Assembly (NCBI RefSeq): GCF_002154555.1 | Contig: NZ_MUNF01000027.1 | Coordinates: 1 to 33,543 of the forward strand | DNA: 33,543 bases | From: Streptomyces murinus | GTDB lineage: Bacteria > Actinomycetota > Actinomycetes > Streptomycetales > Streptomycetaceae | Reading direction: 5' to 3' | In this document: piece by piece, positions 26,907 through 33,543 of the stretch | Layout of the letters: every line of letters begins with the position of its first letter | How positions within the stretch are numbered: the stretch's first letter is position 1 | Made by a program: the position numbers and the translations under genes | Notes under the pieces: model-generated | The model's input: the letters and a program-made list of their open reading frames with translations, nothing else | Told to the model about the DNA's origin: nothing | Database searches by the model: none

Positions 26907-28145
26907 TCAGCTCGGATACGGCGGGAACGCGCCGGTCAGCTCCCGCACCTCGGCCCGCGCCCCGGCCGGTTCCGGGTGCCCGCGCACCACCGCGGCGAGC
27001 AGTTTCGCGATCCGCTCCATCTCCGGCTCGCCCATGCCCTGGGTGGTCACCGCGGCCGTACCCAGGCGCAGGCCCCGGCCGTCGCCGTGCGGCAGCGCGC
27101 AGCAGTCCAGGACGATCCCGGCGGCGGCGAGCCGGCCGCGGGCGGTGCGGCCGTCCACGCCGAGCGGCGCCGCGTCGGCGGTGATCAGATGGGTGTCCGT
27201 GCCGCCGGTGGTGACGGTGAGCCCCTCCTCGGCGAGGTGGCCGGCCAGGGTGCGGGCGTTGGCGACCACCTGGTGCGCGTACGTGGCGAACTCCGGGGTC
27301 GCGGCCTCGCCGAACGCGACGGCCTTGGCGGCGATGGTGTGCATCTGCGCCCCGCCCTGGGTGAACGGGAACACCGCACGGTCCACCCGCTCGGCCAGCT
27401 CGGCGCCGCACAGGATCATGCCGCCACGGGGGCCGCGCAGCACCTTGTGCGTGGTCGCGCAGACGATGTCGGCGTACGGCACCGGGTTCGGGGCGGCGCC
27501 GCCCGCGACGAGGCCGATGGGGTGGGCGGCGTCCGCGATCAGATAGGCGCCGACCTCGTCGGCGACCTCGCGGAAGAAGGCGTAGTCGAGGTGCCGGGGG
27601 TAGGCGATGGAGCCGCACACGATCGCCTTGGGGCGGTGGTTGCGGGCCAGATGGCGCACCTGGTCGTGGTCGATCAGGCCGGTCTCCGCGTCGACGCCGT
27701 AGCCGACGAAGTCGAACCAGCGGCCGGAGAAGTTGGCCGGGGAGCCATGGGTGAGGTGGCCGCCGTACGGCAGGCCGAGGGCGAGGACGGTGTCGCCGGG
27801 GCGCAGCAGGGCGGCGTACGCGGCGAGGACGGCGGAGGAGCCGGAGTGGGCCTGTACGTTCGCGTGCCGGGCCCCGAACAGCGCGCAGGCCCGCCGCACC
27901 GCCAGCCGCTCGGCCATGTCCACGATCTCGCAGCCGCCGTGGTGGCGGGCGCCGGGGTAGCCCTCGGCGTACTTGTTGGCCAGCGGGGAGCCGAGGGCGG
28001 CGAGCACGGCGCGGGAGGTGAAGTTCTCCGCCGCGATCAGCTGGAGCGACGTCGACTGCCGGCGCAGCTCCGCCAGCAGGATCTCGGCCACCTCGGGATC
28101 CTGCTGCCGCAGGACATCGGCCTCGTGCAGGGTGCTGACCGACAT
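26907..28145 (-). CDS. glyA: Serine hydroxymethyltransferase family protein, divergent GlyA paralogue
   Basis: This 412-residue PLP enzyme (fold type I) is expected to interconvert serine and glycine with tetrahydrofolate. The PLP Lys is K234 in CATTHKVLRGPRGGM; D205 in LIADAAHPIGLVAGG binds the pyridine nitrogen; GGHLTHGSPANFSG and the late Arg in GLRLGTAAVTTQG are kept. However, the canonical KYAEGYPGKRYYGGCE reads KYAEGYPGARHHGGCE, so the active-site Tyr pair is H68-H69, and NVQPHSGSQAN is NVQAHSGSSAV. This second-clade GlyA occurs next to the WecA-like gene in streptomycetes, which also carry a canonical GlyA elsewhere. Its true reaction may differ. The start is ATG 28145, with GGAG upstream. 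Confidence 0.88.
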   Translation of the reverse strand: MSVSTLHEADVLRQQDPEVAEILLAELRRQSTSLQLIAAENFTSRAVLAALGSPLANKYAEGYPGARHHGGCEIVDMAERLAVRRACALFGARHANVQAHSGSSAVLAAYAALLRPGDTVLALGLPYGGHLTHGSPANFSGRWFDFVGYGVDAETGLIDHDQVRHLARNHRPKAIVCGSIAYPRHLDYAFFREVADEVGAYLIADAAHPIGLVAGGAAPNPVPYADIVCATTHKVLRGPRGGMILCGAELAERVDRAVFPFTQGGAQMHTIAAKAVAFGEAATPEFATYAHQVVANARTLAGHLAEEGLTVTTGGTDTHLITADAAPLGVDGRTARGRLAAAGIVLDCCALPHGDGRGLRLGTAAVTTQGMGEPEMERIAKLLAAVVRGHPEPAGARAEVRELTGAFPPYPS

Positions 28146-28236
28146 GACGGACTCCGGGCGGTCGACGGTGACGTATCCCCAATGTAGGCCGGGGTTCGTC
28201 AGGGGGCGCGGTGTCGACCGGCGCGGACGGCCCGGT

Positions 28237-28253
28237 GGGCGCGCACCGCGCCC
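28237..28253 (-). terminator. Terminator after the phosphatase-like gene
   Basis: GGGCGCG (28237-28243) pairs perfectly with CGCGCCC (28247-28253) around a three-base CAC loop, four bases after the stop of the phosphatase-like gene. It probably ends the prfA-prmC-sua5 transcript. The remaining gap to glyA (28146-28236) shows no clear promoter. Confidence 0.6.
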
Positions 28254-28257
28254 GGCA

Positions 28258-28935
28258 CTACATCCGTGCCGGGACTCCGGTGAGCGCCGTGACGACCGGG
28301 TCCAGCGCGTCCCGTATCTCGTCGCCGATGGAGCGGAAGAACGGCAGGGGCGCGCCGTAGGGGTCGTAGACCTCGTCCGCCTCGGCCGTGGGGGCCAGCA
28401 GCCAGCCGCGCAGGGCGGCGGCGGCGCGGACCAGGGCGCGGGCGCGCATGACGAGGCCCTCGTCCAGCGGCGGCAGCGTCGCGGGGTCGATCGCGCGGAC
28501 CAGGCGCGTGAACTCCTTGAGGGTGAACGTGCGCAGGCCCGCCGAATGGCCCATGGAGATGACCTGGGCGCGGTGGTCGCGGGTCGCGGTCAGGACCAGG
28601 TCGGCCCGGATGACGTGCTCGTCGAGCAGTTCCCGGCCCATGAAGCCGGAGGCGTCCGCGCCGAACTCGGCCAGCACGGTCTCCGCGTTGGCCTCCATGG
28701 GCGCGCCCTCATGGCCCCAGGTGCCCGCGCTCTCCACGATCAGGCCGCCGCCGAGCACACCGAGGCGCTCGGCGACGAAATGCCGGGTCAGCCGCTCGGT
28801 GATGGGCGAGCGGCACACATTGCCGGTACTGACGTGGAGGATGCGGAAGGTGTCGCGCGGAAACCCGAACGTCGTCGTCTCCTCCGCGAGGCGCTCCCCG
28901 ATGCCTATGCCACGCCCCGCTTCAGGGGCCGTCAA
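28258..28935 (-). CDS. Low-molecular-weight protein tyrosine phosphatase-like protein lacking the catalytic Cys
   Basis: The 225-residue protein has the LMW-PTP fold: P-loop region RILHVSTGNVCRSPITE, the segment IVESAGTWGHEGAPM, the ADLVLTATRDHRAQV strand and a late DP motif (VYDPYG, D191). In active enzymes the P-loop reads CxGNxCRS and the first Cys attacks phosphate. Here that position is S36 (codon AGT), followed by the normal T-G-N-V-C41-R42-S. A Cys-to-Ser change normally abolishes catalysis but keeps phosphate binding. It starts at TTG 28935, overlapping the sua5 stop (TTGA), with GAGGTG about 6 bases upstream; no other start codon precedes the conserved part. It is longer than the usual 150-160 residues. 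It is probably a phosphoprotein-binding or regulatory member, not an active phosphatase. Confidence 0.85.
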   Translation of the reverse strand: MTAPEAGRGIGIGERLAEETTTFGFPRDTFRILHVSTGNVCRSPITERLTRHFVAERLGVLGGGLIVESAGTWGHEGAPMEANAETVLAEFGADASGFMGRELLDEHVIRADLVLTATRDHRAQVISMGHSAGLRTFTLKEFTRLVRAIDPATLPPLDEGLVMRARALVRAAAALRGWLLAPTAEADEVYDPYGAPLPFFRSIGDEIRDALDPVVTALTGVPARM

Positions 28936-29579
28936 TTCGCCACCTCAAGGTCGGGTACGACCTTGCGCAGCTCGTCCGCCGAGATGGCGCCCTCGCGCAG
29001 CAGCACCGGCACGTCGCGGGAGACGTCCACGATGGACGAGGGCACGATGCCCGGGGTCGGGCCGCCGTCGAGGTAGACGGAGACGGAGTCGCCGAGCATG
29101 TCCTGCGCGGCGTCACAGGTCTCCGGCGACGGGTGTCCGGTGAGGTTGGCGGAGGACACGGCCATCGGGCCGACCTCGGTGAGCAGCTCGATGGCGACCG
29201 GGTGCAGCGGCATGCGCACGGCGACGGTGCCCCGGGTGTCGCCGAGGTCCCACTGGAGGGACGGCTGGTGCTTGGCGACCAGCGTCAGGGCGCCCGGCCA
29301 GAACGCGTCGACCAGTTCCCAGGCCATCTCGGAGAAGTTCGTGACCAGGCCGTGCAGGGTGTTCGGGGAGCCGATGAGCACGGGGGTGGGCATATTGCGG
29401 CCCCGGCCCTTGGCGGCGAGCAGATCGGCGACGGCCTCGGAGGAGAACGCGTCGGCGCCGATGCCATAGACCGTGTCGGTCGGCAGCACCACCAGCTCGC
29501 CCCGGCGGACGGCGGACGCGGCTTCGCGCAGACCCGTCGCGCGGTCGGTCGCGTCGTTGGTGTCGTATCGCCGTGCCAT
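28932..29579 (-). CDS. L-threonylcarbamoyladenylate synthase (Sua5/YrdC/TsaC family)
   Basis: The 215-residue enzyme makes threonylcarbamoyl-AMP from threonine, bicarbonate and ATP, the first step of the t6A37 tRNA modification. It has the YrdC signature VVLPTDTVYGIGADAF, the K-x-R motif in AAKGRGRNMPTPVLIG, WPGALTLVAK, the VAVRMPLHP strand, and SSANLTGHPSP that binds the nucleotide. The C-terminal Sua5-specific domain is absent, so it is the short TsaC/TsaC2 form. The start is ATG 29579, with GAGGAGG 9 bases upstream. It lies between prmC (50-base gap) and the phosphatase-like gene (four-base overlap), a conserved translation-related cluster in actinobacteria. Confidence 0.95.
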   Translation of the reverse strand: MARRYDTNDATDRATGLREAASAVRRGELVVLPTDTVYGIGADAFSSEAVADLLAAKGRGRNMPTPVLIGSPNTLHGLVTNFSEMAWELVDAFWPGALTLVAKHQPSLQWDLGDTRGTVAVRMPLHPVAIELLTEVGPMAVSSANLTGHPSPETCDAAQDMLGDSVSVYLDGGPTPGIVPSSIVDVSRDVPVLLREGAISADELRKVVPDLEVAN

Positions 29580-29629
29580 TTAACGGGCCTCCTCGTACAC
29601 AAACTGCGGGGTTGAAGTCTCGGTGCTGC

Positions 29630-30475
29630 TCACGGCAGCGCCTTGCGGGCGGTGGCGAACCGCGGCCGGTTGTTGAGGTCGGGGTGATCGGCCGCGTCGG
29701 CCCAGCCCCGCTCCTCGGTGAAGATCCACGGCACCTGTCCGCCCTGGGTGTCGGCGTGCTCGATGACGACGACCCCGCCGGGCCGCAGCAGCCGGTGCGC
29801 GGTGCGCTCGATGCCGCGGATCAGGTCGAGCCCGTCCTCCCCCGAGAACAACGCGAGTTCGGGGTCGTAGTCGCGGGCTTCGGGGGCGACGTACTCCCAT
29901 TCGGTGAGCGGGATGTACGGCGGGTTGGAGATGACCAGGTCGACCTGGCCGTCCAGATCGGGGAACGCGGACAGGGCGTCGCCCTGGCGCAGGTCGACCC
30001 TGGACCCCTCGACGTTCTTGCGGGTCCAGCGCAGCGCGTCCTCCGACAGCTCCACGGCGTGCACCCGGGAGCGCGGCACCTCCTGGGCGAGGGCGAGCGC
30101 GATGGCCCCGGAGCCGGTGCACAGATCGACGATGCACGGCTCGACCACGTCCATGGCGCGCACCGCGTCTATGGCCCAGCCGACCACCGACTCGGTCTCC
30201 GGCCGGGGCACGAACACGCCTGGCCCGACCTGGAGTTCCAGGTAGCGGAAGTAGGCCCGCCCGGTGATGTGCTGGAGCGGCTCGCGCTGCTCACGCCGGG
30301 CGATGACCTCCCAGTACCGGGCGTCGAAGTCCGCGTCCTTCACGGAGTGCAGTTCGCCGCGCTTGACGCCGTGCACGAACGCGGCGAGCTCCTCCGCGTC
30401 GGTGCGCGGCGAGGGCACGCCGGCGTCGGCCAGCCGCTGGGTGGCCTGGGCCACCTCCGCGAGCAGCAGGTTCAC
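29630..30475 (-). CDS. prmC: Peptide chain release factor N5-glutamine methyltransferase
   Basis: The 281-residue enzyme methylates the Gln of the GGQ motif in release factors, including the RF1 encoded just upstream. An N-terminal helical domain (about 1-80) recognises the factor. The SAM-binding domain has FVPRPETESVVGW, motif I VDLCTGSGAIALALAQ and the catalytic NPPY in VDLVISNPPYIPLTEWEYV. The start is GTG 30475, with GGAGGAC about 7 bases upstream. The prfA-prmC order and 50-base spacing are the usual arrangement and indicate co-transcription of enzyme and substrate. Confidence 0.96.
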   Translation of the reverse strand: MNLLLAEVAQATQRLADAGVPSPRTDAEELAAFVHGVKRGELHSVKDADFDARYWEVIARREQREPLQHITGRAYFRYLELQVGPGVFVPRPETESVVGWAIDAVRAMDVVEPCIVDLCTGSGAIALALAQEVPRSRVHAVELSEDALRWTRKNVEGSRVDLRQGDALSAFPDLDGQVDLVISNPPYIPLTEWEYVAPEARDYDPELALFSGEDGLDLIRGIERTAHRLLRPGGVVVIEHADTQGGQVPWIFTEERGWADAADHPDLNNRPRFATARKALP

Positions 30476-30525
30476 GCAAGTCCTCCGGAAGTCAGCACTC
30501 GTATTTGCCGTAAGGCGGCGTCGCC

Positions 30526-31593
<1,068 letters not shown>

Positions 31594-31636
31594 CTTTCGG
31601 CTCCTGTACTGCGGTGAAGGGAAGGGGCGGGCGACC

Positions 31637-31690
31637 AAAAACGCCGGTCCCGGACGCACGCCCTCGCGGACGTACGGCCGTGGACCGGCG
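31637..31690 (-). terminator. Intrinsic terminator between rpmE and prfA
   Basis: CGCCGGTCC (31642-31650) pairs perfectly with GGACCGGCG (31682-31690). On the minus strand the stem is followed at once by five T (31641-31637). This is the only hairpin in the window with an immediate T-run. It starts 12 bases after the rpmE stop and lies 44 bases ahead of prfA, so it may act as an attenuator between the two. Confidence 0.8.
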
Positions 31691-31702
31691 AATGGGGGCT
31701 CG

Positions 31703-31927
31703 CTACTTCTTGGAGCCGGCGGCAGCCTTGCCGAAGCGGGCCTCGAAGCGGGCCACACGGCCACCGGTGTCGAGGATCTTCTGCTTGCCCGTGTAGAACG
31801 GGTGGCACTCGGAGCAGACCTCGGCACGGATGGTGCCGGAGTCGATGGTGCTCCGGGTGGTGAACGACGCGCCACAGGTGCAGCTGACCTGCGTCTCGAC
31901 GTACTCGGGGTGGATGTCGCGCTTCAA
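31703..31927 (-). CDS. rpmE: 50S ribosomal protein L31 (zinc-binding form)
   Basis: The 74-residue protein begins [16 protein letters not shown]. It has the zinc-binding Cys set CTC and CSECHPFY, so it is the C+ type that is replaced by a Cys-free paralogue under zinc shortage in actinobacteria. The start codon is TTG at 31927, with AGGAG 5 bases upstream; the upstream in-frame extension is not conserved. The C-terminal Lys/Ala tail is typical. A sequence matching the SigR promoter consensus lies about 105 bases upstream, in line with the known control of rpmE by SigR in S. coelicolor. Confidence 0.97.
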   Translation of the reverse strand: MKRDIHPEYVETQVSCTCGASFTTRSTIDSGTIRAEVCSECHPFYTGKQKILDTGGRVARFEARFGKAAAGSKK

Positions 31928-32031
31928 GGTTTCTCCTAGGTTTCGGGAGGGCTCCGGGTCGCCGCCGCGGGCTGCGGGGACGTGAACCGGGGCCGACGTA
32001 CCAGTCTGCCAGGACTGGGGCCATCCCCCCA

Positions 32032-32058
32032 AACCGGGGGTGCGGTTGTTCTATTCCC
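32032..32058 (-). promoter_or_regulatory. Candidate SigR-dependent promoter of rpmE
   Basis: On the minus strand GGGAAT (32058 to 32053) is followed after exactly 18 bases by GTT (32034 to 32032). This fits the SigR consensus GGGAAT-N18-GTT perfectly. SigR controls the disulfide-stress response, and rpmE is a reported member of its regulon in S. coelicolor. A CCCCC/GGGGG hairpin (32026-32030 with 32036-32040) encloses the -10, and CCAGTC/GACTGG (32001-32006 with 32013-32018) lies in the leader. Confidence 0.75.
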
Positions 32059-32060
32059 GG

Positions 32061-32096
32061 GGGCGGTCCGGCGGCTTCCCCGGGCGGTCCGGCAGC
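32061..32096. repeat. Direct repeat just downstream of the LCP gene
   Basis: A 15-base unit GGGCGGTCCGGC(G/A)GC occurs at 32061-32075 and 32082-32096, a 21-base period with one mismatch. It lies in the 175-base LCP-rpmE gap. CGGCTTCC (32073-32080) can also pair imperfectly with GGCAGCCG (32091-32098), so this may be the LCP-gene terminator. Confidence 0.55.
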
Positions 32097-32102
32097 CGTG
32101 CG

Positions 32103-33230
32103 TCAGCCGCTCACCACACCGCCGGCCTCGCCCGTGGCGGTGCCCTTGGCCGACGCGGGTATCGGGCGGTCGTTCTTCAGCGCGTCCCACACCAGCCGGG
32201 CCTTCGACTTCTCCAGCAGGACGCGGTTGGGGTTGGCCGGGTCGTACTGGACGGGCATGGTGACCATCGTCATGTGCCGGGCGTCGATGCCCTTGAGGCC
32301 GTCGGCGAAGTCGATGAGGGAGTTGACCGAGCCGAGGTCGGAGTCGGTGGTGACGGCCTTGGTGGCGGTGTCGGCGAGGTCGTACAGCTTCTTGGGGTCG
32401 CTGAAGACGCCGACGTTCTTGACCTGGCCGAGCAGCGCCTTGACGAAGGCCTGCTGGAGCTGGATGCGGCCGAGGTCGGAGCCGTCGCCGACGCCGTGCC
32501 GGGTGCGGACGAGGCCGAGGGCCTGCTGTCCGTCGAGGGTGTGCGTGCCGGCCCTGAGGTCCAGGTGGCTCTGCGGGTCGGCGATGGCCCTGGTCGTGGT
32601 GACCGGGACGCCGCCGAGGTCGTCGATGAGCTTCTGGAAGCCCGCGAAGTCGACCTCGAGGTAGTGGTCCATGCGGATGCCGGTGAGGGCCTCGACGGAC
32701 TTCACGGCGCAGGCCGCGCCGCCGGTGGAGTACGCCTCGTTGAACATCACGGCGCTCGCGGACGGGTGCGTGGTGCCCTTGGTGTCGGTGCACGCGGGGC
32801 GGTCCACCAGGGTGTCCCGGGGTATGGAGACCACGCTGGCCTTCTTGTGGCCCTCGTAGACGTGCACGATCATCGCGGTGTCGGAGCGGGCGCTGCCGTC
32901 GTCCGTGCCGCCGCCGAGCTTCTTGTTGGTGCCGGCGCGGGTGTCGGAGCCGAGGACCAGGATGTTCTCGGAGCCGTTGTCGATCTTCGTGGGCCGGTCC
33001 TTGCCGAGGACCTGGTTGATGTCGACGCTGTGCAGGTTGCCGTTGAGCTTGAAGTACAGGTATCCGGCTCCGGCGCCGCCGAGCACCAGCACGCCCGCGG
33101 CCGTCCAGGCCGTCGCGAGCAGGGCCTTGCGGCCGGTGCTGCGGGGCTTGCGGCGCCGTCCCCGGCCTCCGCGGCCGGGCTCCTGGGCGCCGGTCTGAGG
33201 TATCGGTTCCGGCATGCTCTCGGCGGACAC
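32103..33230 (-). CDS. LCP-family (LytR-CpsA-Psr) glycopolymer ligase
   Basis: LCP proteins attach teichoic-acid-like or other glycopolymers from a polyprenyl carrier to peptidoglycan on the outer face of the membrane. The 375-residue protein has a short basic cytoplasmic N-terminus (GRGGRGRRRKPRSTGRKALL), one membrane span (about 38-60) and the external LCP domain. Hallmarks are NILVLGSDTRAG, then ARSDTAMIVHV with the Arg/Asp set that contacts the pyrophosphate, SVVSIPRDTLVD, VDFAGFQKLIDDLGGVPV and LVRTRHGVGDGSDLGRIQLQQAFV. The start is GTG 33230, with AGGAG 6 bases upstream. No C-terminal LytR domain is present. The WecA-like enzyme encoded at 25449-26777 could make the lipid-linked substrate of such ligases. 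Confidence 0.94.
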   Translation of the reverse strand: MSAESMPEPIPQTGAQEPGRGGRGRRRKPRSTGRKALLATAWTAAGVLVLGGAGAGYLYFKLNGNLHSVDINQVLGKDRPTKIDNGSENILVLGSDTRAGTNKKLGGGTDDGSARSDTAMIVHVYEGHKKASVVSIPRDTLVDRPACTDTKGTTHPSASAVMFNEAYSTGGAACAVKSVEALTGIRMDHYLEVDFAGFQKLIDDLGGVPVTTTRAIADPQSHLDLRAGTHTLDGQQALGLVRTRHGVGDGSDLGRIQLQQAFVKALLGQVKNVGVFSDPKKLYDLADTATKAVTTDSDLGSVNSLIDFADGLKGIDARHMTMVTMPVQYDPANPNRVLLEKSKARLVWDALKNDRPIPASAKGTATGEAGGVVSG

Positions 33231-33352
33231 GGCACTCCTAGGTCTCGTCGATCGGTTACCCCCTGCGGTCAGGGTCAGGCGCGGTCATCACCGCTCCATC
33301 GTCCCTCCGCGCGGTAGGACGGAGAAACTCGGGACAGCGTTGCACGACGCAG

Positions 33353-33381
33353 AGTGCCCACCGCGTGGGGCGATGGGCACT
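33353..33381 (-). promoter_or_regulatory. Hairpin in the region upstream of the LCP gene
   Basis: AGTGCCCA (33353-33360) is the exact reverse complement of TGGGCACT (33374-33381). The left arm can instead pair through CCCAC with GTGGG around CGC (33357-33369), so two exclusive folds exist. It lies about 120 bases before the LCP start. The rest of 33231-33503 shows no gene and no promoter I can defend. Confidence 0.45.
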
Positions 33382-33503
33382 GTGTGTAGTGGGCCGGATC
33401 GGGAGTACGGCGCTCACCTGCGGCTTTGGCACCGGTTGTCCTATGTTTCCGACCGGGTGCGGAACGTGACCCTTGTGGCAAAGGTCTCGCTTCGCCTACG
33501 ACG

Positions 33504-33529
33504 GAGGCCGCCCCCGCGGGGACGGCCTC
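33504..33529 (-). terminator. Terminator-like hairpin at the right edge, probably for the next upstream gene
   Basis: GAGGCCG (33504-33510) pairs with CGGCCTC (33523-33529), and the loop adds a CCCC/GGGG pairing. It is 270 bases from the LCP gene and so more likely ends a gene beyond the window. In streptomycetes rho often precedes this LCP gene, but no Rho coding sequence is visible here. Confidence 0.55.
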
Positions 33530-33543
33530 AGTCAGCTGGTTCC

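Noticed and set aside
33231..33543. The 3' end of a rho gene at the right edge
   Set aside because: Neighbourhood in streptomycetes suggests rho lies next, but no minus-strand frame with Rho-like sequence enters the window; only a terminator-like hairpin is present.

Overview
The window looks like core chromosome of a Streptomyces-type actinomycete. The DNA is very GC-rich with strong third-position GC bias. It carries NucS (the actinobacterial mismatch endonuclease), an ATP synthase operon in the order atpI-B-E-F-H-A-G-D-C, and a family 18 chitinase with the direct-repeat promoter known from streptomycete chitinase genes. GTG and TTG start codons are common. I see no tRNA, rRNA, CRISPR array, insertion sequence, prophage or island, and no clearly broken gene.

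Layout, left to right. 1-2520: the end of a probable ABC ATPase gene and its permease, a small Cys/His-rich protein, and a luciferase-like flavin oxidoreductase. 2728-4081: a conserved small actinobacterial protein divergent from nucS, with a palindrome-rich control region between them. 4179-7203: a large membrane-anchored P-loop protein and a STAS-domain protein. 7374-11856: 3-hydroxybutyryl-CoA dehydrogenase, a TetR regulator divergent from a DrrAB-like ABC exporter, a PduO-type cobalamin adenosyltransferase and a membrane protein. 12015-16735: a two-component system (probably ChiS/ChiR), a DUF4097-type lipoprotein and chitinase C. 16741-25146: a DUF2550-type membrane protein and the complete ATP synthase operon on the minus strand. 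25449-33230, all minus strand: a WecA-like polyprenyl-phosphate sugar-phosphate transferase, a divergent GlyA paralogue, the rpmE-prfA-prmC-sua5-phosphatase-like cluster, and an LCP-family ligase.

The genes fit known themes. Energy supply is the F1Fo ATPase, with a probable Rex redox operator upstream. Translation and its quality control are covered by L31, RF1, the RF methylase PrmC and the t6A enzyme Sua5, with a sequence-perfect SigR-type promoter ahead of rpmE. Envelope assembly is covered by the WecA-like and LCP proteins. Chitin use is covered by ChiC with its likely two-component control.

I found no wholly new multi-gene system, and most of the window is conserved housekeeping DNA. 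The observations most worth checking are: a tyrosine-phosphatase-like protein whose catalytic Cys is Ser; a serine hydroxymethyltransferase paralogue with the active-site Tyr-Tyr pair replaced by His-His; the candidate Rex and SigR sites; strong hairpins between atpD and atpC; terminator-like hairpins placed inside the 3' ends of convergent genes; the nucS divergent control region; and the uncharacterised P-loop membrane protein at 4179-6623.
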